A stretch of 64,000 bases of DNA from Paracoccus zhejiangensis (lineage in GTDB: Bacteria; Pseudomonadota; Alphaproteobacteria; Rhodobacterales; Rhodobacteraceae), in NCBI RefSeq assembly GCF_002847445.1, contig NZ_CP025432.1, forward strand, positions 150,102 through 214,101, in the 5' to 3' direction. Shown here piece by piece: positions 34,297 to 43,305 of the stretch (positions within the stretch are counted from its first letter, which is position 1; each line of letters starts with the position of its first letter). A program made the position numbers and the translations under genes. The notes under the pieces were generated by a model that did not search any database, was not told the DNA's origin, and saw nothing but the letters and a program-made list of their open reading frames with translations.

Positions 34297-36869
34297 GCGG
34301 CCACCTCCGCCTTGGCCTCGCCCCAGACACGGGCGATGGCGGCGTCGATCTTCTTCTCGAAGCGGGCGATCAGGTCGCGGTTGCCGTTGACGAGAACTAG
34401 CTCGGCTTCGATGTCGGCGACGATGGCGATTTGAGTGTCTACGTCGGGCAAGGGCACTTGCAATTCTGAAAGGATGCCCTGCGACAGGTTGCGAATATTC
34501 GCACCTTGCCCTGTCTTCTTCATCTTCTCCGAGAAGACGGGCGTCTTGAAGAAATGGGCAAGGTAGCGCGGGGTCGCCCTCGAGGCGTTGAACCTTGCAC
34601 GAATGGTAAAGCCCGAGAACGTCGCGCGCCCGATGTCGTCGCCGACGAGCATGGAGCGGCCGACTAGATCGGGGTTGCCATTCGAGCGCACGAACAGAAT
34701 GTCACCGGGTTGCAGAAGGTAATCCTGACCCACGGGCGCATCGGGTTGGATGGTCGCCAGACCGTCGGATGGAACCAGGGTGTTAGACTGAAAATCACTC
34801 ACGCCCACGATCCGTAGCGGCTCACTGTCATCGCTCTTGGTAAAGTTCAAGCCGTTCTTGAATTCCGCGATCTCGGCCATCGGCACCACAGGCCACTCTG
34901 GGTCAACCGGGATGTGGGGGCGGTAGTTGGTGAGGACGGCGCGGGCACCGTCGATGACGCGCTGATAGCCTTCGACCTCGGCCACAATCTCGCGCTGCAC
35001 CTCAAGCGGCGGGAGGGGGATGCGGATTTCTGCGACGGCCTTCGGGTTAGCGCGCGATAGTGAGCCACCGACCCCTGTGACGGTCTGCATAAATTGCGCG
35101 TGGAAGAAATCAGAGACCAGGACCCTTGCCAGATACTCCGGCACAAACTCGTCGCTGCGGAACACAATCCATTCACCGGATGCGATTTGCCGCTCGACAT
35201 TGCGTGACGGTGAGACGACCCATGTTCTGCGGATGTGCGGGACAATCCGCGACAGAAGCACGTCATTCGGTAGAACACCTTTTTTCGCGGAACCGATTTC
35301 CTTTCCCAAGGGGCGCTCGGGTTCGCGGCCTTCATGCGCGGGGATGCTCCAAAGCTCGAAGCGTTCTTCTGGCGATTTGCTGGGATCAATGCTCGGAAGG
35401 CCACTCGCCATGAAGCGCCCGAGTTCCACCATTTCAAACGCCGATGCGCTTGCTGTGCGTTCTAGGTAGCGTTCACCGCTCAGGTTGTAGTCCCCGCCGT
35501 CAGCCAGCCGCACCCGCTCCACCGCACTGCCAAGGCTGCTTTCCAGCCCCTCGCCACCACCCGCCCGCGCGGTCTGCAACCAAGCCCCAAGCTCGGCCTT
35601 CACCTGCGCCAATTGCGAGCCTTTCACCGCCTTGCGCTGCGCGCCAAGGGCGAAGCCGTCATTCTCGATCTTGAAAAAAGCAACGTGCTTGCTGGCCTTG
35701 GCCACCGCACGGTCAAGGATCAGGATCGAGGTCTTCACACCGGAATAGGGATTGAACACGCCTGCGGGCAGCGAGATGACGGCGGCAAGATGGTTTTCGA
35801 CTAGCATCTTGCGCAGATCGCGATAGGCAGTCTGGCTTTGAAAGATGATCCCTTCTGGCACGACAATGGCCGCGCGACCATTCGGCGTCAGGTGTTCGGC
35901 GATATAATCGACAAACAGGACTTCGCTGCGCTTGGATTGCACCTGAAAGCGGGTGTGCGGCTTGATCCCGCCTTTCGGCGACATGAAGGGCGGGTTGGCG
36001 AGGATGACATCCGCCATCTCGGTCCATTTGTCTTCGCTGGTCAGGGTGTCGTATTCCTCGACCTTCGGGTCGGCGAAGGCATGCAGGTAGAGGTTGACGA
36101 GCGACAGGCGCACCATGTCGGGCGAGATGTCATAGCCCTTGATATTGCGGGAGAGGCGGGTGCGGTCGTCGGGCTGCAGTAGATCGCCAGGATAGCGCAT
36201 GGGGCTTTCCAGCGCCTGTTCGGCGGCGTCGCCCTCGGTGCTGATGCCGTTACCGTTGGTCACCCCGGTCGAGTTCCGTTTCAGGATGTGCTTGTAGGCC
36301 GAGATCAGGAAGCCCGCCGTCCCGCAGGCCGGGTCCAGGATGACCTCGGTCTTCTTCGGGTCGATGATCTCGACCATGAAGTCGATGATGTGGCGCGGCG
36401 TTCGAAACTGGCCCGCGTCGCCCTGGCTGCCCAGAACTGAAAGCAGATATTCGAAGGCGTCGCCCAGCCGTTCGCTGTGGTCATAGGTGAACGCGTCGAT
36501 CTCGCGCAGGAAGGCGCGCAAGGTCTCGGGGTCACGGTAGGGCAGATAGGCGTTGCGGAAGATGTCGCGGAAGAGCTTCGGCAGGCCCTCGTTCTCGACC
36601 ATCTTGGTGAGAGCTTCGGAATAGGTGTTGAGCATTTCCTGGCCCGACACGCCGGGGGCCACGAGCTTCGCCCAACGATAGCGTTCGAAGTCTTTTGTGA
36701 AGAATGTCGGTGTCCCATCCAAATCGATGGTTTCCGCGTCCATGTCATCCATGAACTTGTAGATCAGGGCGATGGTGATCTGCTCGACCTGGCTTTTCGG
36801 GTCGGGAACCTTGCCCACAAGAATGTCGCGGCAGGTGTCGATGCGGCGCTTGGTGTCGGTGTCGAGCAT
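34293..36869 (-). CDS. Type I restriction-modification HsdM-HsdS fusion
   Basis: This 858-residue protein has an HsdM N-terminal helical domain (QITIALIYKFMDDMDAETID) and an N6-adenine methyltransferase with the SAM motif DPACGTAGFLI and catalytic NPPF. After about residue 470 an HsdS-like part follows with two target-recognition domains and conserved coiled-coil ends (PLPPLEVQREIVAEVEGYQR, PLPDVDTQIAIVADIEAELV). One polypeptide therefore methylates and sets sequence specificity. It lies between hsdR and the HEPN-like gene. Confidence 0.93.
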   Translation of the reverse strand: MLDTDTKRRIDTCRDILVGKVPDPKSQVEQITIALIYKFMDDMDAETIDLDGTPTFFTKDFERYRWAKLVAPGVSGQEMLNTYSEALTKMVENEGLPKLFRDIFRNAYLPYRDPETLRAFLREIDAFTYDHSERLGDAFEYLLSVLGSQGDAGQFRTPRHIIDFMVEIIDPKKTEVILDPACGTAGFLISAYKHILKRNSTGVTNGNGISTEGDAAEQALESPMRYPGDLLQPDDRTRLSRNIKGYDISPDMVRLSLVNLYLHAFADPKVEEYDTLTSEDKWTEMADVILANPPFMSPKGGIKPHTRFQVQSKRSEVLFVDYIAEHLTPNGRAAIVVPEGIIFQSQTAYRDLRKMLVENHLAAVISLPAGVFNPYSGVKTSILILDRAVAKASKHVAFFKIENDGFALGAQRKAVKGSQLAQVKAELGAWLQTARAGGGEGLESSLGSAVERVRLADGGDYNLSGERYLERTASASAFEMVELGRFMASGLPSIDPSKSPEERFELWSIPAHEGREPERPLGKEIGSAKKGVLPNDVLLSRIVPHIRRTWVVSPSRNVERQIASGEWIVFRSDEFVPEYLARVLVSDFFHAQFMQTVTGVGGSLSRANPKAVAEIRIPLPPLEVQREIVAEVEGYQRVIDGARAVLTNYRPHIPVDPEWPVVPMAEIAEFKNGLNFTKSDDSEPLRIVGVSDFQSNTLVPSDGLATIQPDAPVGQDYLLQPGDILFVRSNGNPDLVGRSMLVGDDIGRATFSGFTIRARFNASRATPRYLAHFFKTPVFSEKMKKTGQGANIRNLSQGILSELQVPLPDVDTQIAIVADIEAELVLVNGNRDLIARFEKKIDAAIARVWGEAKAEVAA

Positions 36870-36879
36870 GGCGGGTCTT

Positions 36880-39426
36880 TCAGAGGAACGGGTTCAGGGA
36901 CACATAGTCCTTGATGTATTCCGGAATGCGCTTGCGCCACGGGGCGGGGACCTCCTTGAGGTCGCGCGTGGTGAAAGTGGGGTTTACGTTCAGATCGGCA
37001 AAGTGGCCAGCGTCGATTTTGGCGCGGACGTTAGCGTCGCGGACATAGGCCTCGAAGAAGTAGCGCATTTCACGGATGCGGTCGGCCTCTTCAGGCTTCT
37101 GATCCGCGAGAAATTTCTGAAACTCGTCTTCGATCAGTTCGGCCTTGCTCTTGAAGCCCGGAATGAAGCCAAACGCCTTTTCGATCAGTTCGCGCACCGT
37201 AATGCGGCGATCAACGCCAGCGGCATTGCGCAGTTTCTCGAGGGTGTAGAACTCGTTCGGCTTGTCGAAGATTTCCTCGATGACGTGGCGGGTGGCGGCC
37301 TCCCAGTTCTGGGCGGCGACAAGTTCAGCCAGCTTGGTATCGGCGCGGGCGGCATCTTCAAACCTGCCGAAAAGCTCCCGGTCGATACGCATGCCCTGCG
37401 CTCCGATCTGGGTCTCGACCTGGCTCACCACGTCGTCGGGGTCGAAGTGCTCGTAGGAGCCGGTGCCACCGGACACGGTGGAGTTGCCGCCACCGTCGTC
37501 ACCTCCGCTGGAAAGCGGCATTGCGGAAGGCGTGGGCAGTTTCAGTTCCTGGTCATATTGGAACTTCTCTTCGAAATACTCGCAGTTGGCGAAGAAATCG
37601 AAAAGCCGGAAGACGGTCTTGTTCACGGCCCCAAGCGCCGCCTTGCGCGCCGGGTCGAACATTTCTTCCGTGTGGTTGTGCTTGCGGGTGCCGCGCCCTT
37701 TGATCTGCACGAAGTCAGAAGGCGAAAAGACCGGTCGCATGAGTGCGAGGTTCAGAAGGTCGGGGCAGTCGTAGCCGGTGGTCATCATGCCCACCGTAAC
37801 ACAGATGCGGGCACGGCTGGTACGGTAGTTATCGGCGAAATCGCTATGCCCACCGAGGTTGTTGTTAGCGAAGTTCACCGTCATGCGCTGGGCGTCGGCG
37901 ACGTGGCTCGTGACCTGCATGGCGAAATCGGATTTGTAGCGCCCCGGCCAAAGCTGGTCGGCCATCTCGTTCAGGATCTGCACAATCTTTGCAGCGTGGT
38001 TCTGGCTGACAGCGAAGGCGATGGTCTTGCCGAATTCGCCCGAAATCGGGTCGCGCAGGCCGTGTTCGAGCAGGGTTTTGCAGAAGGCGCGGTTGGTTGG
38101 CTCGGCAAAAAACTTCTTCTCGAAGTCGCGACCTGCGAATGCCTCTTCAAGCTCGTTGCCTTCCCCGTCGGTGGTCGTGACAACGAAGCCCTGGTCGGAC
38201 AGGAGTTGTGTTGTCACCCCGGTACGCGCATCGACCACATACGGGTTGATGAGGAAACCATCCTTCACCCCGTCGATCAGCGAATAACGGAAGGTCGGCT
38301 CACCACTCTCGCAGCCGAAGGTGCGGTAGGTGTCGAGCATGGTTCGCCGCTCGGTCTCGCGAGGGTCACGCGTGCCGGGGCCGCCCGAATGCTTGAGGTA
38401 GTCCTTGGGTGTCGCGGTCAGTCCGAGCTTGTAGCCGATGAAATATTCGAAAACCGCGCGGGCATTGCCTCCGATGGAACGGTGGGCCTCGTCGGAAATG
38501 ACCAAGTCGAAATCCGTGGGCGCAAAGAACCGCCGATATTTGTCGTTGAAAAGCAGCGACTGCACCGTCGTCACCACGATGTCTGCCTTACGCCAGTCGT
38601 CGCGCTGCTCCTTGTAAATGACCGAGGTGAAGTCGTTTCGCAGGTAGGCTTTGAACGCCTTGTCGGTCTGGGCTTCCAGTTCGAGGCGATCCACCAAAAA
38701 CAAGACGCGGCGTGCGTTCCCCGTCTTGAGGAACAGCTTGATGACGGCGGCGGAGGTCAGTGTCTTGCCCGTCCCCGTGGCCATCTCGAAGAGGAAGCGC
38801 GTCGCGCCTTTCTTGGCATCCTCCTGAACGCGTTCGATGGCGCGCTGCTGATATCGTCGTAGGAACCGTAGCTTTGCCTTGTCGATGAAGGCGGTACGCT
38901 CGGCCTCGAACTTCCATCCTACCTCTTGAGCATAGCTTGGCATCTGGGTGAGGGCGATGTAGTCGAGGCCAACTTGCTCGTTAGCCAGCCGCTTTGCGTC
39001 GGGTGCAAAGGCGTAGTGATTGCCTATATCTGTGGGGCTTGGGAATTTGGTGATGACGCTCGGGTTGCCCAGCTCCAAATCCCAAAGGTAGTGGATGTTG
39101 CCATTGCTCAGGATGACGAAACGCGCATTCTGGGATCGCGCATACTTTCGAGCCTGTTCCTTGGCAGATAGTGGATTTTTGCTTTCAGCTTTCGCCTCTA
39201 AGATAATCAGCGGTTTACCCTGCTCGTTTAGAAGCAGAAAATCCACAAAGCCATTCGCCGCCTTCTCAAGGTCGTCACCGAGGGCGTAAAGGTCTTCAGC
39301 CGTGAGTTTAACGTTGGGCTCCAAGACAACGTTTGCACGGCCATTCGCATCGTCGAAGAAACGCCAGCCAGCACCCTCAAGAAAGCGGTTAATCTTGATA
39401 CGCGCTGTCGCCTCTTTTGGTGCCAA
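36880..39426 (-). CDS. hsdR: Type I restriction enzyme R subunit
   Basis: This ~848-residue protein has an N-terminal nuclease domain (GFVDFLLLNEQGKPLIILEA, then KAESKNP as the ExK site). The SF2 translocase has MATGTGKTLTSA (Walker A), ISDEAHRS (DEAH-like), LGLTATP and QIKGRGTRK motifs. A C-terminal EcoEI R-like domain (TLEKLRNAAGVDRRITVREL) closes it. It cleaves unmodified DNA after translocation. TTG 39426 (LAPKEATARIKINRF) has AAGGGAG just upstream and matches family N-termini; ATG 39459 is an alternative. Confidence 0.92.
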   Translation of the reverse strand: MAPKEATARIKINRFLEGAGWRFFDDANGRANVVLEPNVKLTAEDLYALGDDLEKAANGFVDFLLLNEQGKPLIILEAKAESKNPLSAKEQARKYARSQNARFVILSNGNIHYLWDLELGNPSVITKFPSPTDIGNHYAFAPDAKRLANEQVGLDYIALTQMPSYAQEVGWKFEAERTAFIDKAKLRFLRRYQQRAIERVQEDAKKGATRFLFEMATGTGKTLTSAAVIKLFLKTGNARRVLFLVDRLELEAQTDKAFKAYLRNDFTSVIYKEQRDDWRKADIVVTTVQSLLFNDKYRRFFAPTDFDLVISDEAHRSIGGNARAVFEYFIGYKLGLTATPKDYLKHSGGPGTRDPRETERRTMLDTYRTFGCESGEPTFRYSLIDGVKDGFLINPYVVDARTGVTTQLLSDQGFVVTTTDGEGNELEEAFAGRDFEKKFFAEPTNRAFCKTLLEHGLRDPISGEFGKTIAFAVSQNHAAKIVQILNEMADQLWPGRYKSDFAMQVTSHVADAQRMTVNFANNNLGGHSDFADNYRTSRARICVTVGMMTTGYDCPDLLNLALMRPVFSPSDFVQIKGRGTRKHNHTEEMFDPARKAALGAVNKTVFRLFDFFANCEYFEEKFQYDQELKLPTPSAMPLSSGGDDGGGNSTVSGGTGSYEHFDPDDVVSQVETQIGAQGMRIDRELFGRFEDAARADTKLAELVAAQNWEAATRHVIEEIFDKPNEFYTLEKLRNAAGVDRRITVRELIEKAFGFIPGFKSKAELIEDEFQKFLADQKPEEADRIREMRYFFEAYVRDANVRAKIDAGHFADLNVNPTFTTRDLKEVPAPWRKRIPEYIKDYVSLNPFL

Positions 39427-39755
39427 TTGACGTCTCTCCCTTAAATCAAGACATCTCATCCATTTCGCAGCTATCTCAAATAGATACAAGAGAGGGTCGG
39501 CTTCGCGTCGGCGTGCACGGGACGGCAGCGGTCGCAATCTCCGCAATTGCCATGCCGCAGTGCCGAAAGGTGGATCTCGGGCCAAGGACACGTTCCGGTG
39601 CATACGAACTGCAGCTATCGCATATTGCCGCGACTGCAAAGCCGCGTCGCCGCATGTCGGCTCACCGCCCGACGTGTAGATCGCCCCGACACGACGCTGC
39701 CAGAATGCCAGCTATCGCCAATTGCTGCGGCTGCCTGCGGCCCAAGAGGACAACT
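39427..39755. repeat. Noncoding stretch with degenerate short repeats
   Basis: CAGCTATCGCATATTGC near 39612 and CAGCTATCGCCAATTGC near 39709 are near-identical and both lead into GC(C/T)GCG(A/G)CTGC. A shorter relative, GCAGCTATCTCAAATAG, is near 39468 and CCGCAATTGCCATGCCGC near 39541. The promoter of the restriction operon must lie in the left part. No gene is supported. Confidence 0.5.
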
Positions 39756-40355
39756 TCAGTCCACCTGGTCCTGAACCGTGGTCGCGTCGGCTGTGCTGCT
39801 ATCCATCTCCGGCAGATCCGCGAGGCTCTGCAGGTCATAGCTGGCCAGAAACAGATCGGTGGTGACATAGCTGTGCGGTGCGCCGCGACGCGGCTCCCGT
39901 GGTCCGGTGGCAATGAGCCCGCGCGCCGACAGCCGCCCCAGCAGGTCGCGGCTGAGCTCGCCGCCAAAGATCTCCTTCAGCCCGTCGCGGCTGATCGGCT
40001 GGTGCCAGGCGATGGCGGCCAGCACGGCGGTTTCTGTCTCGCTCAGTTCCAGCCGCGCTTCGCCCAGATCCGCCGCAGTTCGGATCGCCGGGCCATAGGC
40101 AGGCCGGGTGCGCAGCATCCAGCCGCCGCCGATCCGCGCCACGTCATAGGGGCGGTCGGCCAGTTCCGCTGCCAGGTCGGCGATCAGCAGGTCGATCGAG
40201 ACCTCGCCCACCACCCGCGCCAGGGCCTCGCGGCTGACCGGCGTGGCGCTGGCAAACAGCACCGCCTCGATCCGCCGCAGCCATTCGCGCCAGCGCAGGT
40301 CCGGCGGCAGCTCCTCCAGATGACGGTCAAGTTCAGGATCGGGTCGGCGCGCCAT
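39756..40355 (-). CDS. ScpB-like (SMC-ScpA-ScpB) protein
   Basis: This 199-residue protein has two winged-helix units: WREWLRRIEAVLFASATPVS, REALARVVG and RIGGGWMLRTRPAYGPAIR, then ETAVLAAIAWHQPISRDGLK, EIFGG and LIATGPREPRRGAPHSYVTT. This is the ScpB kleisin-partner fold. Plasmid-borne copies without ScpA or SMC beside them occur with DUF1403 and DUF1612 genes. The start lies 2 nt after the DUF1403 stop, so they share an operon. A role in plasmid maintenance is inferred. Confidence 0.85.
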   Translation of the reverse strand: MARRPDPELDRHLEELPPDLRWREWLRRIEAVLFASATPVSREALARVVGEVSIDLLIADLAAELADRPYDVARIGGGWMLRTRPAYGPAIRTAADLGEARLELSETETAVLAAIAWHQPISRDGLKEIFGGELSRDLLGRLSARGLIATGPREPRRGAPHSYVTTDLFLASYDLQSLADLPEMDSSTADATTVQDQVD

Positions 40356-40357
40356 GG

Positions 40358-41236
40358 TCAGAGCCCGTAGAGCCGGAAGGTCTCGCGCCCGGTCAGCTCG
40401 CGCCCCGCCCCCAGCTCGACCAGCCGGTCGCAGAAGCGCCGCGCGGCGCGGTCCGACATCAGCCCGGTCAGCATCGCAGGGGCAATGGCATCGCGGCTCC
40501 GCACCAGATCAACCGCCCGTCCCGCCCCCTTCGCTCGCAGTCTTGGGGCGACGGCCTGCAGCCGCACCGCCCGGCGGGTCAACTCGGCGGCCAGTTGCAA
40601 CGCCGGACCGGCGGCTTTCAGCACCGCCCGGTGACAGGCCAGCCGCAGATCGCCGCCCCCTGCCCCGAGGTCGCGGCGCGCGAGGCCAAGGCCGAGGATC
40701 GGCACCAGATGCGTCCAGCCAAGCGCGCGCGCCAGCGCCGCATCGCCAAGGATCAGCGCGGTCCGATGATCGCGCGGCGCCCCGGCCAGCGCCGCCTCGA
40801 TGGCATCCGCGGCCTGCTGGATCGGCCCACCCGGCCGCGGCGCCGCCCGCCCGTCCTCCAGCTGCGGCAAGGCACGGGCCAGGGTCTCGGCGCTCACCGG
40901 CCGCTCGACCGCGCGCAGCCAGGCCAGCCCGATCTCGCCTGCCGGTCCCGGCGCATCGCCGGGTCGCATCAGGCAAAGTGCATCGCGGATCGCCACCTCG
41001 CGCTCGGGCCGCCCGGCATGGCGGGCGGTCTGCGCCGCCGCCTGCAAGGCCAGCCGCGCCCGCCACAGCGCCAGCGGCACCTCGGACCGGCCCTGCACCT
41101 GGTGCAACAAGGCCAGCGCCACCCCGGCGGAAAACCCAGCCTCCTCAAGGGTTTCCGCGGGCGGGCGGCGCAGCCAATCCGGCAGGCGCGGCAGCGCATC
41201 GGTCGGGGCAGGATCGGGCGAAGGGGCGCGGGTCAT
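40358..41236 (-). CDS. DUF1403-family protein
   Basis: This 292-residue protein has a Leu/Ala-rich helical composition: LPRLPDWLRRPPAETLEEAG near the start, LCLMRPGDAPGPAGEIGLAW centrally and the family's closing FRLYGL. DUF1403 proteins are known only from alphaproteobacterial plasmids and islands, with ScpB-like and integrase genes as here. The function is unknown. It is divergent from the integrase at 41364, with an inverted repeat between them. Confidence 0.85.
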   Translation of the reverse strand: MTRAPSPDPAPTDALPRLPDWLRRPPAETLEEAGFSAGVALALLHQVQGRSEVPLALWRARLALQAAAQTARHAGRPEREVAIRDALCLMRPGDAPGPAGEIGLAWLRAVERPVSAETLARALPQLEDGRAAPRPGGPIQQAADAIEAALAGAPRDHRTALILGDAALARALGWTHLVPILGLGLARRDLGAGGGDLRLACHRAVLKAAGPALQLAAELTRRAVRLQAVAPRLRAKGAGRAVDLVRSRDAIAPAMLTGLMSDRAARRFCDRLVELGAGRELTGRETFRLYGL

Positions 41237-41315
41237 GCCTGTCGGTCTATCCGATCACGGCGCTTATGACCAGATATCTCGCGCAGAAGCGCCGCAACCT
41301 GCAACGCTCCGATGT

Positions 41316-41340
41316 GTCCAATAAGTTTGCATTATCGGAC
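41316..41340. promoter_or_regulatory. Inverted repeat (operator) between DUF1403 and integrase genes
   Basis: GTCCaATAA (41316-41324) and TTATcGGAC (41332-41340) form an imperfect palindrome with one mismatch per arm around a 7-bp spacer. It lies 23 bp before the integrase ATG in the shared divergent promoter region. An operator for one of the plasmid-cluster regulators is the likely reading. Confidence 0.6.
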
Positions 41341-41363
41341 GTACTTGTGATAGACTGCCCGAC

Positions 41364-42431
41364 ATGAGCAAAAGCCCAAAAAAATCGCCTTCAGCGCCCC
41401 CGAATGCTCTCGTCCGGCACGAAGCGCACCACAGCGACGCGCCCCCTGCCCTGCCCGACCGGATCCCGGTCTCCGCCGCCCTCTACCGGCTGGCTGACAC
41501 CGCCCGCGACTATGCCCAAAGCGCCATTGCCCCGAACACCGCCCGCGCCTATGCGCGGGACTGGGCCGACCTCGCCCGCTGGTGCCGGCGGCGCGGCGCC
41601 GACCCCCTGCCCCCCTCACCCGAACTGGTCGGACTCTACCTCGCCGATCTGGCGGGTTCCCTCTCGGTCGCCTCGATCGAGCGGCGGGTCTCGGGGCTCT
41701 GCTGGAACTACATCCAACGCGGCCAGCCGCTGGACCGGGGTGACCGCCACATCGCCACCGTGCTGGCCGGCATCCGCCGCAAGCATGCGAGACCACCGCG
41801 TCAGAAGGAAGCCATCCTGCCCGGCGACCTGATCGAGATGATCGCCACCCTGCCCCATGACCTGCGGGGCCTGCGCGACCGGGCCATCCTGCTGATCGGC
41901 TTTGCCGGTGGGTTAAGGCGCTCCGAGATCGTCGGCCTCGATCACGGTCGCGAGGATACGCTGGACCAGGGCGGTTGGATCCAGATCCTGCCCGAGGGGG
42001 TGCTGGTCACGCTGAACGGCAAGACCGGCTGGCGCGAGGTCGAGATTGCGCGGGGCTCGAGCGACCAGACCTGCCCCGTCCACGCGCTGGAGCAATGGCT
42101 GCACTACGCCCGGATCGGTTTCGGCCCGGTCTTCGTGGCGGTGACGCGCGACGGGCTGAAGGCGACGCCGAACCGGCTCAGCGACAAGCATGTCGCCCGG
42201 CTGGTCAAGCAGACGGTCCGCGATGCCGGCCTCGGGCCCGACGCACCCGAGGCCGAGCGGCTGGCACGCTATTCCGGCCATTCGCTACGCGCCGGTCTGG
42301 CCTCTTCGGCCGAGGTCGACGAGCGTCACGTCCAGAAGCAGCTCGGTCATGCCAGCGCCGAGATGACCCGCCGCTACCAGCGACGGCGGGACAGGTTCAG
42401 GGTCAACCTGAGCAAGGCCGCGGGGCTTTGA
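41364..42431 (+). CDS. Tyrosine recombinase 1
   Basis: This 355-residue protein has an N-terminal SAM-like domain (SAIAPNTARAYARDWADLAR). The catalytic domain has FAGGLRRSEIVGLDH (Arg), GHSLRAGLASS (His-x-x-Arg), QLGHASAEMTRRY and the nucleophilic Tyr in that last block. All catalytic residues are present. It is divergent from DUF1403/ScpB genes, an arrangement repeatedly seen on Rhodobacteraceae plasmids. It may resolve plasmid multimers or move the module. Confidence 0.93.
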   Translation: MSKSPKKSPSAPPNALVRHEAHHSDAPPALPDRIPVSAALYRLADTARDYAQSAIAPNTARAYARDWADLARWCRRRGADPLPPSPELVGLYLADLAGSLSVASIERRVSGLCWNYIQRGQPLDRGDRHIATVLAGIRRKHARPPRQKEAILPGDLIEMIATLPHDLRGLRDRAILLIGFAGGLRRSEIVGLDHGREDTLDQGGWIQILPEGVLVTLNGKTGWREVEIARGSSDQTCPVHALEQWLHYARIGFGPVFVAVTRDGLKATPNRLSDKHVARLVKQTVRDAGLGPDAPEAERLARYSGHSLRAGLASSAEVDERHVQKQLGHASAEMTRRYQRRRDRFRVNLSKAAGL

Positions 42432-42507
42432 GCACCTGTCACCATGGGCGTTCTGCTGAAGCCGCAAGACAAAATTGGCCGTGGCACGTTTCAACTTAGC
42501 GCTTCAA

Positions 42508-42532
42508 TTGAAATCCGTAACCAAACGCGACA
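42508..42532. repeat. Candidate right-end repeat of the Tn402-like transposon
   Basis: Read on the minus strand from 42532, the 25 bp begin TGTCGCGTTTGGTTACGG and match the left end (27740-27764) at 18 of 25 positions, including the first six. The orientation is correct for an inverted terminal repeat. No 5-bp target duplication is seen, so this is only a candidate. Confidence 0.4.
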
Positions 42533-42572
42533 ATTCCGCTATCACGGGCGGAGAAACCGGTCGGGGAGAGCC

Positions 42573-43031
42573 TCAATGCGCCGCAGAATCGCCCAGCAGA
42601 CGAACGAAGGGCGCGGCCTCGGGCACCGCCGCCGCGGCCCGGACAAAGCGGCGATCCGCGGTCACCACCGGCACCTTCTGCCGCATCGCCAGGGCGAGAT
42701 AGCTGCAGTCATGGACCGGATGATCCAGGAGCAGCGACAGCTGCAGCGCCCGCTGCGCCAGCGAGGCATCCTCTGCTCCCTGGCGCAGCGGCGCCCGGGT
42801 GATCAGGTCGAGGGCATCGGCCGCCTCTTCCGGCAGCAGCCGCTGTCGACGCACGGCCGACCACAGCGCATTCGCGACCTCGATGAAGATCAGTGTCGGG
42901 GCGTAAAGCGGCCGTCCGTCGAGCAGCGCGACGGCAACTTCACTGCCCTCTTCCTGCAGGACCCATTTCAGCGCGGTACTGGCATCGACCACACAGGGCC
43001 CGGAGACCGGCCCGGCAAAGGCGTCGCTCAC
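42573..43031 (-). CDS. PIN-domain toxin, VapC/FitB type
   Basis: This 152-residue protein has the four PIN acidic sites: CVVDASTALKW, FIEVANALW, VHDCSYLALA and VVTADRRFV. PIN toxins are Mg-dependent ribonucleases that cut tRNA or other RNA when freed from the antitoxin. It overlaps the antitoxin gene by 4 nt and is the second gene of the pair. It would stabilise the plasmid. Confidence 0.9.
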   Translation of the reverse strand: MSDAFAGPVSGPCVVDASTALKWVLQEEGSEVAVALLDGRPLYAPTLIFIEVANALWSAVRRQRLLPEEAADALDLITRAPLRQGAEDASLAQRALQLSLLLDHPVHDCSYLALAMRQKVPVVTADRRFVRAAAAVPEAAPFVRLLGDSAAH

Positions 43032-43264
43032 GCGCGCGCGTCCCGTCCCGCGCGCACCAGCGCCGCGCTGTCGGTGCCGCGATCGAGGCGGGCCCGCAAC
43101 CGGGCCGCCGCCGCCGCGAAATCCTCGGACTGGCCGGGTGCGCCCAACACCTCGCGCAAGAGCATCCGGTGCTCGGCCTCGACCGAGCGGCCATTGGCGG
43201 CCGCGCGCAGCCGCAGGGCCTGCGCCGTGGTCTCGTCGACATCCCGCACGATCAGCTGTGCCAT
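43028..43264 (-). CDS. FitA/VapB-type ribbon-helix-helix antitoxin
   Basis: This 78-residue protein has an N-terminal RHH DNA-binding domain (AQLIVRDVDETTAQALRLRA, ANGRSVEAEHRMLLREVL) typical of FitA-like antitoxins, then a toxin-binding tail. It precedes the PIN toxin gene with a 4-nt overlap and is likely to repress its own promoter in the 41 bp shared with the divergent integrase. Confidence 0.9.
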   Translation of the reverse strand: MAQLIVRDVDETTAQALRLRAAANGRSVEAEHRMLLREVLGAPGQSEDFAAAAARLRARLDRGTDSAALVRAGRDARA

Positions 43265-43305
43265 GGCTGGTTCTCCATCAATTCGTTATCAATGATAGCA
43301 ATCTG

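Noticed and set aside
36772..38862. 696-codon plus-strand frame
   Set aside because: It is the antisense shadow of hsdR and the start of hsdMS; composition is low-complexity Val/Gly/Asp without domains.
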